A stretch of DNA of 50,227 bases, from positions 1 through 50,227 of the forward strand of contig CANMKA010000028.1 of the NCBI GenBank assembly GCA_947498355.1, in the 5' to 3' direction. Each line of letters starts with the position of its first letter. Position 1 is the stretch's first letter. The notes under the pieces are model-generated. The model made no database searches. It was not told the origin of the DNA and was given only the letters and a program-made list of their open reading frames with translations. Below are positions 35,078 through 47,200 of this stretch, piece by piece. The stretch is from an uncultured Paraglaciecola sp. (lineage in GTDB: Bacteria > Pseudomonadota > Gammaproteobacteria > Enterobacterales > Alteromonadaceae). Both the position numbers and the translations under genes were made by a program.

Positions 35078-36277
35078 TTAAAACACCCACTCGATACTGG
35101 CTTGATACAATTGCGCGCGGCGATTGAAGCCCGGCCGAACCTCAGTAAAGAAGCTCCGATAGTCAGATTTGCCTTCTATATGAGTGACTGCGGTTTTTAG
35201 GGCTAAAAAAGCATTAACATCATATCTAACACCTAGTGAGAAGGTGCGCGTGTCGTCCACAAACAAACTTTGAAATACTTGTTGATAACCCAAGCTTAGG
35301 GCATCAAGGGTTGGTGAAATCCCTATTGGTATCTCGTTAACAGGCTCATTAAAATTAGAGTCAAGCTTACTAAATGAGGTGAAAAAGGTAGTTTTATTTT
35401 TGATATACCCTGCGGTTAGGGCAATACCTTTTAGTCTTGGCACAACCAGTACTTGAGATTTGACCAAGTTAGCTTCGGCTTCCGCAAACCAATTTAGGGC
35501 ATCATACTTGACGCCAATTTGGTTAAATTCGACTTTTCCATCTATGCTGAGAGAGTCAGCGCTTTGAGTAAACCCTGCTAATCTGAGTTGTTGAGAAAAC
35601 CCCGTTAGCTCATCTATAGATAAACTTACATCACCCGACACCATGGACGCTCGATAGGTCCATTTATCTTTTACGAGCTTAACAATTAAGCCTTGAAAAT
35701 TCTCTATCTCAGGTTCGTAGTCAATGTCAGTAATGGTGAGGGTGTCGTCGAATTGCCCATGAAATATTTCTGCTGAAACAAGGTAGTCGCGCCACACAGA
35801 TTGGTATTGAAGATTGACGCCGTCGTATCTGGAAAATAAGTAATCGTTGTATATGCCTGTGGGAGGCGTGATCCAAGTATAGGCAAAGCCAACATCTAAT
35901 ACATCTGAATAGCTATAAAACGGTGAGCGCTGGCGCCCTGCTCTGAATGTCCAATTAGGTGAGATGCGATATGTGGCGTAAAGCCATTCGAGACCACTCT
36001 CTCGATTATCACCTGTATGCCCTAATACTTGAGCGGTAACAGACAAACGTGAGTTGAGTTTGACGTCGGCCTGAACAGCAATAAGAGATTGCTGACTGAA
36101 TGATAGCTGGTTGTCGTACCCTAAATAGTTTGCCTCATCTGTACTCACTTGCCCTGCAACAATACGACCAAACCCAGAAAAATTGACATTGTTTGTCATG
36201 AAGCTCTGAAGTTCAGAGGCATGAATATTAAAAGGTAATATACTGGAAAATAAGATGAATTTTAGGGCTCTATACAT
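35078..36277 (-). CDS. Outer-membrane porin-like beta-barrel protein
   Basis: A 399-aa protein with a signal peptide (ends near IHAS, residue 20). The rest alternates hydrophobic and polar residues as in beta strands, has many aromatic residues and ends in WVF, the C-terminal aromatic signature of outer-membrane barrels. Segments such as WTFRAGRQRSPFYSYSD and FSRYDGVNLQYQS resemble general porins. The substrate is unknown. It is the first gene of a two-gene unit with the small PstS-like protein. Confidence 0.78.
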   Translation of the reverse strand: MYRALKFILFSSILPFNIHASELQSFMTNNVNFSGFGRIVAGQVSTDEANYLGYDNQLSFSQQSLIAVQADVKLNSRLSVTAQVLGHTGDNRESGLEWLYATYRISPNWTFRAGRQRSPFYSYSDVLDVGFAYTWITPPTGIYNDYLFSRYDGVNLQYQSVWRDYLVSAEIFHGQFDDTLTITDIDYEPEIENFQGLIVKLVKDKWTYRASMVSGDVSLSIDELTGFSQQLRLAGFTQSADSLSIDGKVEFNQIGVKYDALNWFAEAEANLVKSQVLVVPRLKGIALTAGYIKNKTTFFTSFSKLDSNFNEPVNEIPIGISPTLDALSLGYQQVFQSLFVDDTRTFSLGVRYDVNAFLALKTAVTHIEGKSDYRSFFTEVRPGFNRRAQLYQASIEWVF

Positions 36278-36409
36278 AAGTAAAACCGTATTTACCTTGG
36301 AGAATGAAAAACAAGTGATACCCTTAACTATATTGTATGTGTTAATTTATGCCCAGTTTTATTGACTATTTTTTTTGATTAGATATATGGATGGGTATGG
36401 GAGAGTCGT

Positions 36410-36898
36410 TTGAGTAAAGTGTTGGTAAAAGTGGATTATAGTAACCCGCAGCAGGGAAGAGACTTGATGGCTTTATTGCAAGAGTATGCCATGGACCCAA
36501 AGGGAGGTGGGCAGCCTTTATCTGACCATGTGAAAGACAACTTATTACAGCACTTGTCACACACTCCTAAAGCATTTAGCGTGATTTGTTATGTTAATGA
36601 GCAACCAGCAGGCTTAGCAAACTGTTTTGAAGGGTTTTCTACCTTTGCTTGTAAACCCTTGGTAAACATACATGACTTGGCTGTTTCGAGAGAACACAGA
36701 GGTTTAGGAATAAGCCAAGCGTTATTGAGTAAAGTTGAGGAAATTGCGTCTGAGAGAGGCTGTTGTAAAATTACTCTAGAAGTATTAGACGGCAACCAAG
36801 TTGCCAAGAATGCGTACCGTAAATTTGGATTTTCCGGTTACGAATTAAAACCTGAAAACGGACAAGCTATATTCTGGCAAAAATTGATAACAACTTAA
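36410..36898 (+). CDS. GNAT-family N-acetyltransferase
   Basis: A 162-aa protein with the acetyl-CoA binding motif in VSREHRGLGISQALL (R-x-x-G-x-G type), preceded by the strand VNIHDLAV, and followed by KITLEVLDGNQVAKNAYRKFGF typical of the GNAT C-terminal half. The start is a TTG at 36410 with a GGGAGAG site in front; no ATG lies in frame upstream. The substrate cannot be inferred. It is followed 17 bp later by the DUF3565 gene on the same strand. Confidence 0.85.
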   Translation: MSKVLVKVDYSNPQQGRDLMALLQEYAMDPKGGGQPLSDHVKDNLLQHLSHTPKAFSVICYVNEQPAGLANCFEGFSTFACKPLVNIHDLAVSREHRGLGISQALLSKVEEIASERGCCKITLEVLDGNQVAKNAYRKFGFSGYELKPENGQAIFWQKLITT

Positions 36899-36915
36899 TT
36901 TTGGTAAGGATGCCG

Positions 36916-37122
36916 ATGAAGCAAGCTATTACAGGGTATTTTGTCGATGATGAACAGCACTGGGTGGCCAAATTGATTTGTGGCCATACTCAACATGTGC
37001 GTCATGATCCGCCTTGGACTAATCGTCCTTGGGTGACTCATAAGCAAGGCCGAAATGAAAAGCTAGGGTTCCGATTAGAATGTAAAAAGTGTGATAGGCG
37101 TGAACCTCAAGATTTTAATTAA
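36916..37122 (+). CDS. DUF3565 family protein
   Basis: A 68-aa protein with GYFVDDEQHWVAKLICGHTQHVRHDPPW and a C-terminal CKKC pair, the pattern of DUF3565. The CGH..H and CxxC residues could bind a metal. I place the start at the ATG at 36916 because an AAGG sits 6 nt before it; an ATG two codons earlier is too close to that site. The function is unknown. Confidence 0.8.
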   Translation: MKQAITGYFVDDEQHWVAKLICGHTQHVRHDPPWTNRPWVTHKQGRNEKLGFRLECKKCDRREPQDFN

Positions 37123-37232
37123 TTTTTTTCTTTAATCTCTTCTTCAATTGTCTACTTTCATCATTTTGTAATAAAAAAATCATTAAATACAATGCCTTGT
37201 AAATCCTAGCTAGTAGTCAAAAGGATGTTTGT

Positions 37233-38876
37233 ATGCGAGTGATTAAAACCCATATTAGAGTAAAGCTTCTTTTACTCTTGATCAGTGTTTTTTCCATTAT
37301 TTTCTTATCAATTTATGCTGGCTTTTCGTCTATGAAAGGCGTAATGCACGAATACAGCGAAACAGTCAATCAGCAAGCCGTCATCATGTCTGATGTCGCA
37401 GCACTAAATGTTACCTTTAAAACCCAAGTTCAAGAGTGGAAGAACACCTTAATTCGGGGGCATGATCCCGAACAATTGAACAAATATTGGAAGCGCTTCA
37501 ATCGTTCAGCGGTTGAAATACAAAAACAGTACAGCGAGATACTAGACATTATTGGAGTTGATCATCCAGCGACTCAACATCTTCAAGCCTTTGCTAAAAG
37601 CTATCCGCCTATGCTTAACGCTTACCGTTCAGGATACGAGGCCTTTATTCGTTCGGACATGAATATTTCGGTGGCTGATAAAAGTGTGAAAGGTATAGAT
37701 AGAGCGCCAACTGAGAGCCTCAATAACGCCGTTAGTGCGGTGAATTCCTCTATATTATCCCTAAAAGATCAAGCAAATCGTAAGGCTAGCTCAACCCTAT
37801 TGCGGACCGAGGTTGTTATTTTAGTGCTGGTTATGGGTATGCTGGTGTTGGTAAGTTGGTTTTTAGAAGTACGGGTGTTAAGACCTTTAAGGAAACTCCG
37901 TCAAGTGTCTTCGCATATAGCTCAGGGCGATTTAACCCAAGACATTGATATAAATAGTCAAGATGAAATCGGTCAAGTAGCTGGAAACTTTGTACAAATT
38001 CAACATGGTTTGAGTAAAGTTTTGAGAGAGATATTTGGCGACATTAAGCAGTTAGGCAATATTATTCAAAATTTGATCGGTGCTTTTAGTCAGGTCAAGT
38101 TGGGTATGGCCAAGCAAAAACAAGAAACTTACCAATTAACCGAGAATATGAATCAATTGGCTCAGTCTAACGACTCGGTTAATCAAGCGATTTCTAGAGC
38201 TAATGAGTTGGCAGTGGACTGTGCGGCCTTAGCTGATGAAGGCCAAATAATGTTTAAGGCGAATCTACAAACTAGCCACAATATGTTGGATACGGCCAAT
38301 AAAGCCTCGGGTATTATTACTAATTTGAAGCTCGATACTGATAGCATTGGTAGTATTGTGTCGGTTATCAATAGTATTGCCGAGCAAACAAATTTGCTGG
38401 CGCTAAATGCAGCAATTGAAGCTGCAAGGGCAGGAGAATCGGGACGAGGGTTTGCTGTGGTTGCCGATGAAGTGCGTAGTTTAGCAACCAAGACCCAGCA
38501 ATCGACCCAACAAATATCCGACAGTATAGGTGAGTTGCAAAGTAAGGCAGATAAAGCTGTGAATGCGATGGCCGCAGGTAAGCAGCAAGCTGAGGACAGC
38601 TTGTCCCAAACCGAACAATCTCAGAGATTTGTGGATTCTATGTACCAATCCATTCAAAGTATTGAAGAACTTCACAGTGTCATCGAAGGCGAAATGTCTC
38701 AGCAGCTATTACAAACTGATGGAATAACACGAGCACTGGGAGTGATTGACGACGTATGTCAACAATCAGAACAAGAAGCGGCTCTTATGGATGAGGCGTC
38801 ACAGATGTTAGCGACTATATACCAGCATGCAGAAACGGCTACCCAAGAGTTGAAAATTTCGGACCAAGGTGTATGA
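37233..38876 (+). CDS. Methyl-accepting chemotaxis protein
   Basis: A 547-aa receptor. Membrane segment 1 (about 11-31), a periplasmic four-helix-type sensor of about 160 residues and membrane segment 2 (about 194-212) come first. A HAMP domain ([23 protein letters not shown]) follows. The long cytoplasmic coiled coil carries the highly conserved tip [20 protein letters not shown], then [14 protein letters not shown]. It should pass signals to CheA/CheW. The ligand is unknown. No chemotaxis genes are adjacent, so it is a stand-alone receptor. It is transcribed toward the terminator at 38960. Confidence 0.92.
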   Translation: MRVIKTHIRVKLLLLLISVFSIIFLSIYAGFSSMKGVMHEYSETVNQQAVIMSDVAALNVTFKTQVQEWKNTLIRGHDPEQLNKYWKRFNRSAVEIQKQYSEILDIIGVDHPATQHLQAFAKSYPPMLNAYRSGYEAFIRSDMNISVADKSVKGIDRAPTESLNNAVSAVNSSILSLKDQANRKASSTLLRTEVVILVLVMGMLVLVSWFLEVRVLRPLRKLRQVSSHIAQGDLTQDIDINSQDEIGQVAGNFVQIQHGLSKVLREIFGDIKQLGNIIQNLIGAFSQVKLGMAKQKQETYQLTENMNQLAQSNDSVNQAISRANELAVDCAALADEGQIMFKANLQTSHNMLDTANKASGIITNLKLDTDSIGSIVSVINSIAEQTNLLALNAAIEAARAGESGRGFAVVADEVRSLATKTQQSTQQISDSIGELQSKADKAVNAMAAGKQQAEDSLSQTEQSQRFVDSMYQSIQSIEELHSVIEGEMSQQLLQTDGITRALGVIDDVCQQSEQEAALMDEASQMLATIYQHAETATQELKISDQGV

Positions 38877-38959
38877 GAGTTAAGTCAGTGATTCTGGCTG
38901 ATAAACGACATTTAGGTAGTCAGTGTTATCGCAACTTCTTATACAGAATTTAGGTTAAT

Positions 38960-38987
38960 AAAAAAGGCTGCGAGCGCAGCCTTTTTT
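38960..38987. terminator. Bidirectional rho-independent terminator
   Basis: A perfect 12-bp stem (AAAAAAGGCTGC and GCAGCCTTTTTT) with a 4-nt loop GAGC. The A and T runs let it end both the chemotaxis receptor (plus) and purA (minus) transcripts, whose stops lie on either side. Confidence 0.9.
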
Positions 38988-39001
38988 ATTAATATTGACC
39001 C

Positions 39002-40303
<1,302 letters not shown>

Positions 40304-40581
40304 TTAAAACGGAGTCAGAAAATTAGGCGCGAATTCTATCAAAAAACGAAATCTATCTAAATAGCTAAATTGTGCAGCTTATAATCAATTTAAATTAGTG
40401 ATTTTTTACATGCTGACTTTTAACACTATTGTGATGGTGTGGAGTTAATTACAACTGCCCGTTTTACTGTAATAGATAGAGCTTCATCATGGTGATGCTG
40501 TTAACTCAGTTGTATATAGGCTAACGTATGGCATAAGCCTAAAATCATTCTCAAGGGGCACACACTCCTGCTTAATCAATT

Positions 40582-43023
40582 ATGAAATTTCCATTCGCCT
40601 TCGTTACCCTGTTAATCAGAGTTAGCTTTGTCTGCCTACTGTTAACCGGCGCCTCTCAGGCAAGAACCCTTCATTCTCAGTATGATTTAACTGACGTACA
40701 TTTTAGTTCAGAACAAAGAGTCAGTTTAATTGGAAATTGGTGTTTTAATTGGGCTGAATTTATTCAACCAGAGTCCGTATGTCCGAACGGTAGCGCTTTG
40801 ATTCCACTGCCATCCAAGTGGAATCATTTAGATGGTCGCAGTAGTTACCCTAGGCAAGGTTTTGCCAGTTATAGTACAACCATATTGTTACCCGACTCGG
40901 CCCCTCAACTAGGACTATATGTACCGCTTTTTTATCGGGCTGGAGAATTTTTTATTAATGGTGAGTCGGTCTTAAAAGTCGGTCAGGTAGGTAAAAACAG
41001 TATGGAGGAAACTCCTCGAGATAAGCGGTCGATCATCGCATTACCGCAAGGAGTGAAAACTATTCGTTTAGTGGTGCATGTTTCAAGTTTTCACCATATC
41101 GATGGCGGTCTGAATAGCCCTTTAGAAATAGCTCTCTTAGCTGATTTACAAGATGACGAGCGAATTCGTTCTTTCAGCTCGATTTTTTTAGTCGGCTCCT
41201 CGCTAAGCTTTGCTGCATACTTCTTGTTTGTTGGGATAGGCCGGGGAGGTACTCATGATTTTGTCTATGTCGCGGGTGCAGCTTCAATTTTTACCTATAC
41301 CTTACGAATTATTGGCACTGAGCAGATATGGTTGTTTATTGTGCCTTCTATGCCGGCGTTTTGGACTCTGAAGTTTGAATATTATGGGTTGGTTTTGGGA
41401 ATACCTGCTTTTTTATACTACTTGTACTATTTATTTCCAAATAATGTGCATAAGCAAGTTTGCCAACTAATGTTGTTTTTAGGTGTTACGTCTTTCTTTT
41501 TGGTGACACTGCTTCCTACCGAAATTTACGTATGGATCCGTGATTTTTGGATTGGGCTATTTTGCGTGTTTATGCTGTATTTTTTGTACTGTGTTTTACA
41601 GGCGATGATGCAAAAGCAGACTGACGCATATATTGTAGGTTTTATCGCAATTACCGTGATCTTAACTACGTCTCATGACTTATTCGTATGGTTTGATGTT
41701 TTTTCAGGAAACAGATTACTCAATTTTACCTATTTGTTTTTATTGCTTGGCAATACAAGCATATTGACTTTGAGAATGATTAGGAGCGCTAAGCGAGAAG
41801 CAGTGTTATCGAATCACATTCAGCAACTCAATATTGGCTTGCAACACAAGGTAGAGCAGCGCACAGAGCAATTGGCGCAAAAAATGGAAGAGCTTAATCA
41901 GCAAAGACACATAGCTGAGCAAGCTAGCGCAGCTAAATCAAAATTTTTAGCTACAGCCAGTCATGACTTGAGGCAACCGTTGCATGCTTTAGGGCTGTTC
42001 ATTGGTTCCCTTCGATTTTCTCGAAATAGCCAAGAAAAAGCAGAAATCCAAGACAAGCTAGAAATCACCCATATTTCATTGACCGAATTATTTGATGGCT
42101 TACTCGATATTTCCAAAATCGATGCCAATGCCATCGAAACAAATATTCAATCAATAGCCGTTAAACCAATGTTAGAAAAAATTATCCTTGAATTTGAGCC
42201 AAGTGCCGTAAAAAAAGAAATTCAATTAAAAGTGGTAGGTAAAGAGTTGTATGTAGTATCCGACCCATTATGGCTAGAAAGGATTCTTCGTAATTTAGTC
42301 AGCAATGCTCTGAGATATACTCAGCGTGGCAGGGTGTTATTAGGGCTTCGTACTTTAAACGGCAAAGCCTTGATCCAAGTATGGGACACAGGTATTGGCA
42401 TTCCAGATACGCAATTAGAGCATATTTTTGATGAATTCACTCAACTCAAAAATCCTTTGCCCGCAGGTCGTTTAGGGTTAGGGCTGGGCTTGTCTATCGT
42501 GCAAAAATTAAGTGATTTGCTGGGACATGAAATCAGCGTCAAATCAAAGTTAGATCAAGGAACCGTCTTCACACTTTCGCTAAAGCAGACTGACTTACCT
42601 CCTGTAACCGCTCCAACAGAAATTCTAGGTTTTCAAGATAATCCAATTAAGAATAAAGTGATTTTGGTTGTTGATGATGAGGTACATATACTTGATGCTA
42701 TGCGTCTCATGATAGAAAAGTGGGGCGGTAAGGTGTTAACAGCAGACTCAATGGCAGCCGTGAAGAAAGTGATAGATACTCAAGGTCATGCACCTGATAT
42801 GTTAATCACCGATTTTCGTTTCAGTGATGCTTATACGGGGTTAGATATTATTGACTATGTGAATCAACATTTAGACGTACCTATCCCGACTTTAGTTGTG
42901 ACGGGTGACACTTCCAAACGAAAAGTGGCTATGTTTAAAGAGGCTGGCGTTAAAGTACTACATAAGCCAGTGCAACAAGCTAAGATCCGTATGATGCTAA
43001 ATTATTTATGCAAAGAAACTTAG
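40582..43023 (+). CDS. 7TM-type hybrid sensor histidine kinase
   Basis: An 813-aa protein. A signal peptide (about 1-27) precedes a periplasmic beta-rich domain (about 28-190) of the 7TMR-DISM extracellular type, with GLYVPLFYRAGEFFINGE. About seven membrane helices (about 198-400) and a coiled-coil linker follow. HisKA has the phosphoacceptor His461 in FLATASHDLRQPLHALG, and HATPase has NLVSNALRYT, WDTGIGIP and GLGLGLSIV. The C-terminal receiver has Asp744 in LITDFRF and Lys in LHKPV. The HDLRQPLHAL box is typical of kinases paired with LuxR-type regulators, and such a regulator is encoded convergently, overlapping by 4 bp. Confidence 0.9.
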   Translation: MKFPFAFVTLLIRVSFVCLLLTGASQARTLHSQYDLTDVHFSSEQRVSLIGNWCFNWAEFIQPESVCPNGSALIPLPSKWNHLDGRSSYPRQGFASYSTTILLPDSAPQLGLYVPLFYRAGEFFINGESVLKVGQVGKNSMEETPRDKRSIIALPQGVKTIRLVVHVSSFHHIDGGLNSPLEIALLADLQDDERIRSFSSIFLVGSSLSFAAYFLFVGIGRGGTHDFVYVAGAASIFTYTLRIIGTEQIWLFIVPSMPAFWTLKFEYYGLVLGIPAFLYYLYYLFPNNVHKQVCQLMLFLGVTSFFLVTLLPTEIYVWIRDFWIGLFCVFMLYFLYCVLQAMMQKQTDAYIVGFIAITVILTTSHDLFVWFDVFSGNRLLNFTYLFLLLGNTSILTLRMIRSAKREAVLSNHIQQLNIGLQHKVEQRTEQLAQKMEELNQQRHIAEQASAAKSKFLATASHDLRQPLHALGLFIGSLRFSRNSQEKAEIQDKLEITHISLTELFDGLLDISKIDANAIETNIQSIAVKPMLEKIILEFEPSAVKKEIQLKVVGKELYVVSDPLWLERILRNLVSNALRYTQRGRVLLGLRTLNGKALIQVWDTGIGIPDTQLEHIFDEFTQLKNPLPAGRLGLGLGLSIVQKLSDLLGHEISVKSKLDQGTVFTLSLKQTDLPPVTAPTEILGFQDNPIKNKVILVVDDEVHILDAMRLMIEKWGGKVLTADSMAAVKKVIDTQGHAPDMLITDFRFSDAYTGLDIIDYVNQHLDVPIPTLVVTGDTSKRKVAMFKEAGVKVLHKPVQQAKIRMMLNYLCKET

Positions 43024-43688
43024 TGCTGATTGAGTAGCCCTCTGATACGCGCTTGTTCTACACATTCAGTTCGGTTGGAAACACTTAATATTTGAAACAA
43101 GGCAGCGACATGAGATTTAACCGTATTTTCGGTACGGTGTAATTTTTGCGCGATAGTTTGATTTGAATAGCCTGCCACCATAAGTTGCAAAACAGCGTAT
43201 TGCTTAATACTGATACCAGCATGTTTAGCAAGGGGAGGTAAACTCGATAAAGTTTGTGTGTATTTATTGTCACTTAGCATTTGTGCAATGTGATCTGGCA
43301 AATACTGATTACCTTCTAGTACTGATTGAAAAGCACATAACATATCGTTAGCACATAGTGATTTTGGTACAAAACCTAATACATTGTGCTCAAGGGCGTT
43401 TCGAATATAACTCAGATTTGCTTCGGCTGAAACAACGACCACAGGAATACAACATTCGGCGGCTGAAAAACGTCGTAAAAATGAAAAGCCATCCATGTCA
43501 GGTAAACTTAAGTCTAACAAAATCAAATCATAGTCGTTTTGAGACTCTAGTAGCGTCAAGGCTTCTTGAACGGACGTTGCCTTAAATACCTCTACTGTTT
43601 TTGATAGTTGCTTTAAAACTTGACTCACCCCGTCAATAAACAAGGGGTGATCATCAATAACCAGTATTCTCAAAGTGTAAAGTTCCAT
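43020..43688 (-). CDS. NarL/LuxR-family response regulator
   Basis: A 222-aa protein. The receiver domain has acidic residues in VIDDHP, phosphoacceptor Asp59 in LILLDLSLPDMDG and Lys in GFVPKS. A LuxR-type HTH follows (QYAVLQLMVAGYSNQTIAQKLHRTENTVKSH), of normal length. Its stop overlaps the stop of the 7TM hybrid kinase, and the kinase is of the class that uses such regulators, so they are the likely pair. Target genes are unknown. Confidence 0.9.
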   Translation of the reverse strand: MELYTLRILVIDDHPLFIDGVSQVLKQLSKTVEVFKATSVQEALTLLESQNDYDLILLDLSLPDMDGFSFLRRFSAAECCIPVVVVSAEANLSYIRNALEHNVLGFVPKSLCANDMLCAFQSVLEGNQYLPDHIAQMLSDNKYTQTLSSLPPLAKHAGISIKQYAVLQLMVAGYSNQTIAQKLHRTENTVKSHVAALFQILSVSNRTECVEQARIRGLLNQH

Positions 43689-44218
43689 TCCACCAATTTC
43701 CTGAATTCATGATAGCAGCAAACTGTATTTCAAAATTCATACTTTTGAGTGAATCTATTTTATATTTATTTGCTTTGTTCATCCTAGTCAGGTTACGCCA
43801 TAACGCCACGGATTGAAGATTGACCATATGACGTAGTGAAAGATTACAACAACACTTTCTTCAATCGCTGCATTTAAGTGCGTAGGACTTTCACCTTGCT
43901 CACCAAACCAATGTGAATGCTATCATCAATGTACCAATTCGCACTTGGCTCAACATATAGGCTCTGACTATAGCTAAAAATATTCAGCTTTTTTTGGCCT
44001 TGGATTAAGAAAAAATAGCTGTTTAAAATCTATTTAGGCTTGGGAATTTTGCGAGTTAACTCACTTCTAATGTTCAGATTAATAATTAGTTTTAGTATAA
44101 CAATGCTTGTAATAAGCTAAGGCTTAGTCAGCTAGCGCAGTATCCAACACTTAAACTGCTAGCCTATACTTGTTAGTTAAATAAGGGCTGACTCAAACTT
44201 TGGGTTGTATAAAGATAA
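43689..44218. other. Intergenic region with one possible gene remnant
   Basis: About 530 bp without an intact gene. A minus-strand frame of 51 codons (43874-44029) reads SQSLYVEPSANWYIDDS then IHIGLVSKVKVL and stops. It has no start codon and looks more protein-like than chance, perhaps the end of a beta-rich protein, but I cannot identify it. The promoter of the regulator gene at 43688 must lie at the left edge. Confidence 0.4.
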
Positions 44219-44246
44219 AAAGGCACATTTATAAAAATGTGCCTTT
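44219..44246. terminator. Terminator of the PEP-CTERM/RTX protein gene
   Basis: AAAGGCACATTT and AAATGTGCCTTT form a perfect 12-bp stem with a 4-nt loop ATAA, starting 10 bp beyond the stop at 44257. A/T runs on both sides allow it to act in either direction. Confidence 0.85.
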
Positions 44247-44256
44247 CTGTATATTT

Positions 44257-47200
44257 TTAGCTATTAACTCTTTGTTTACTAAGGCGGATAAACGCAATAC
44301 CCGCGATCATAATTATCAGTAACCCTCTGGGCTCTGGTACATCAAAGGATGGCAACACTCCTCCATTCGCGATAAATAAATCCGTACCATTAAAAGACAG
44401 GGAATAGCCCAAATCGTCTTCAAACCGCCATTTCGCAAAAAATCCCTGAGTAATTTCGACCTTATAGTCGAGCAAATCGTCGAGCGACAACACGACATCA
44501 AATTTGTCGAATACGTTGCCAGTCACATTCAAAAAGTCAAATTCGACCCCCAATAAGTCTTCAAAATTTAAGCCATCAAGCAAAAACAAACTACTGGTCA
44601 TAACACTTGTTAATGTTAAATCTCCGAATACGTTAAAAATATCGTATTCAACATTACCAAAGTCATCTAACCCAACCTCAAGGTTAAAGTCCACATCGTT
44701 GAAAGTAGCAGAGCCAAATAAGTTAGTGATCCCTGGACTATTACCTATGTGTAGACTAGCCTGACTAAACTCAATCGCGCCAGCCAACAAGCCGGAACCG
44801 TAATATTCACCAGTTATCGTCAAAGAGTGATCGTCTGAAACAGCCAGAATGCCATCGTTAATCACTTCTCCACTAATACGGCTATCAGCTAAAAAATTAG
44901 CTCTGCCTGATTCGGTGTTGATAAAGGTTCCATGATTCTCAAATACGTCATTGATAATTAGCGTCCCTTTATTGACTAACCTATTGTTGTTTTCTAACGT
45001 GCCTTCGTTGACCAGCACTGCCTCTGTATCAATCGTGAGTACATGGTTATTGGTGAACTTAGCTTGGTTAGTCAATTGGCTTGAAACTGTCATGTTTTCA
45101 GTGGTAACAAAGTGGCTTTGGACAGCATACTGGTTAAACGCGCCAGTACTCACTAAGCGCTCAAAAGAACCGCTGATATCAGTCTTATCTTCAGCAGTAG
45201 TATTTCTAAAGAATTCCGTCCCCTTATTAGGTCTAGAATACTGGCCCTCGGCAATTAATGTGTTGCCGCCATTTAAGGTTAATTGCAAATTGCCTTGATT
45301 ATATGCAGCCACTAAGTCGTCTTGGTCTACTGCCTGAGTCAACAATACGGTATCTACTCCTGTGCCACCAATTACGGTATTGATATCAGAGCTACCAGCG
45401 TTATTTACAATTAACACATCGTCACCTGCCTGCCCGGCTAATCTGTCTGATCCCAACCCACCTTCAAGTCGATTATTGGCATTGTCACCACTTATTTTAT
45501 CGCCGAATCGAGAGCCTATGACATTCTCAATACTTTGATATTTATTGGTGGCAAGGTTGACATTTACCGCCTCCACATAGTTGCGGGCATCTACTGTATC
45601 TATGCCTTGACCGCCATTATATAGGTCGTCTCCTGCACTGAATACCAGTCTATCATTACCTCCTCTACCATTTAGTTCATCGTAACCCGCGCCACCTTTA
45701 ATTACATTGTTCCCATTGTCACCAATAAGTATATCGTTATAGGCCGTGCCAATTATATTTTCAACCGCAGTGATGCTGGTGATTTTATCTTGTTTGGGTT
45801 TGTTGTTTTTATATAGTTTGGCTTCATTAGTTTGAAGATTCACCCAAACTCCCACGTTCTTTGCAGCCCGTCCATTAGGGTTAATGTTAAATGCTACTGT
45901 ATCCTCTCCATCCCCCCCATCTATGCGATCATTCGCGAAACCAAAGGTAGACATCACGAAGCGATCATTCCCAGCATTGCCAAACATATTGTCATCGCCT
46001 GCATCTCCTCGTATCACGTCATTTCCTTCTCCACCATGTAGAGAATCTCCTCTTTCGCCACCAGAGATAAGGTCATTGCCCTTGCCGCCATAGAGATAGT
46101 CAACACCGTTGCCGCCATTAAGGTAATCATTGCCGCCTCGACCATATAGGGTATCGTCACCGTTTCTTCCAATTAGAGTGTTGCGATTGTCATTGCCATA
46201 AATAATGTCATTAAGACCGCTGCCACTTACATTTTCGATATCAATTAAGGTATCGTTATCTTGTCTACTGGTAGCTGTTCCTGCTGCTAAATCAACGGCC
46301 ACTCCTTGTGTTCCGGTTTTAAGGTAATCTACACCGTTATCTTTGTAGCTGCGATAATCTGCAGTGTCGACGCCTGCTCCGCCGTTTAAGGTGTCATTTC
46401 CTTGACCACCAATTAAAATGTCGTTACCGCCCAATCCTCTTAACTCATCGTGCCCAAAGGTACCTCGTAAAATGTCATTACCATGGGTGCCTAGACCTTC
46501 GATATTGGGTAAGACTGATGTGATGGTATTGCCTGTAACATTCGAAAAACCATTGATTTGGCGAGTTTCGGTAAATAAACTTGTGTTTGCTACAGCCGTT
46601 TTTCTGATTATTTTTGGCTCTTTACTTGTGCTAATTCCATTTACACCGAAATTTTTTAATTTTCCAAAATTGAAATTTTTCTTAAATTTTCTAATTTTTA
46701 GCTGGATATCACCCAAAGGTAAGTCAAAGTTATACCCTAACAATTCCACATCCACATCGGCTCTTACCCCTAAACCAACTTTATTGCTAAACGCACCTGA
46801 CAATCCAAATGTAGGGTCAATATCAACTCGGTCTACCCCATCAGCAAGTTGTACAGTGATACTTTCTCCTGCAAGCATGTCAATCGAACGGCCATCAGAC
46901 AGAGCTAAATTAATGCTGGGGGTCCCATTAAATCTAAAGTTCTGATTGACCGAGGCTGAAGCTGTGACTTCGGAGTCAATCAATTCCCAACCTGCGGTAA
47001 GCTTTTGTCCACCTATGCTGGCCGACACTTCTTTTTCAAACAGCTTAGTGAGGGTTTTTCCTGAGCCTTTCAAAAAAGCGCTAGCTCCTGCATCCACCAC
47101 ATCTATCCCAAGACTGAAGAAAGTATCTTTTCCTGTGGTAGCTAAAGTAAAGGATTGGTCATCACCATGTTGAAAAGCTCGATTACTGGTTGTCATAAAG

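Noticed and set aside
45400..46500. Regularly spaced short repeats that could suggest a CRISPR array
   Set aside because: They are the codons of RTX nonapeptides in one open frame, with spacing set by the protein repeat.
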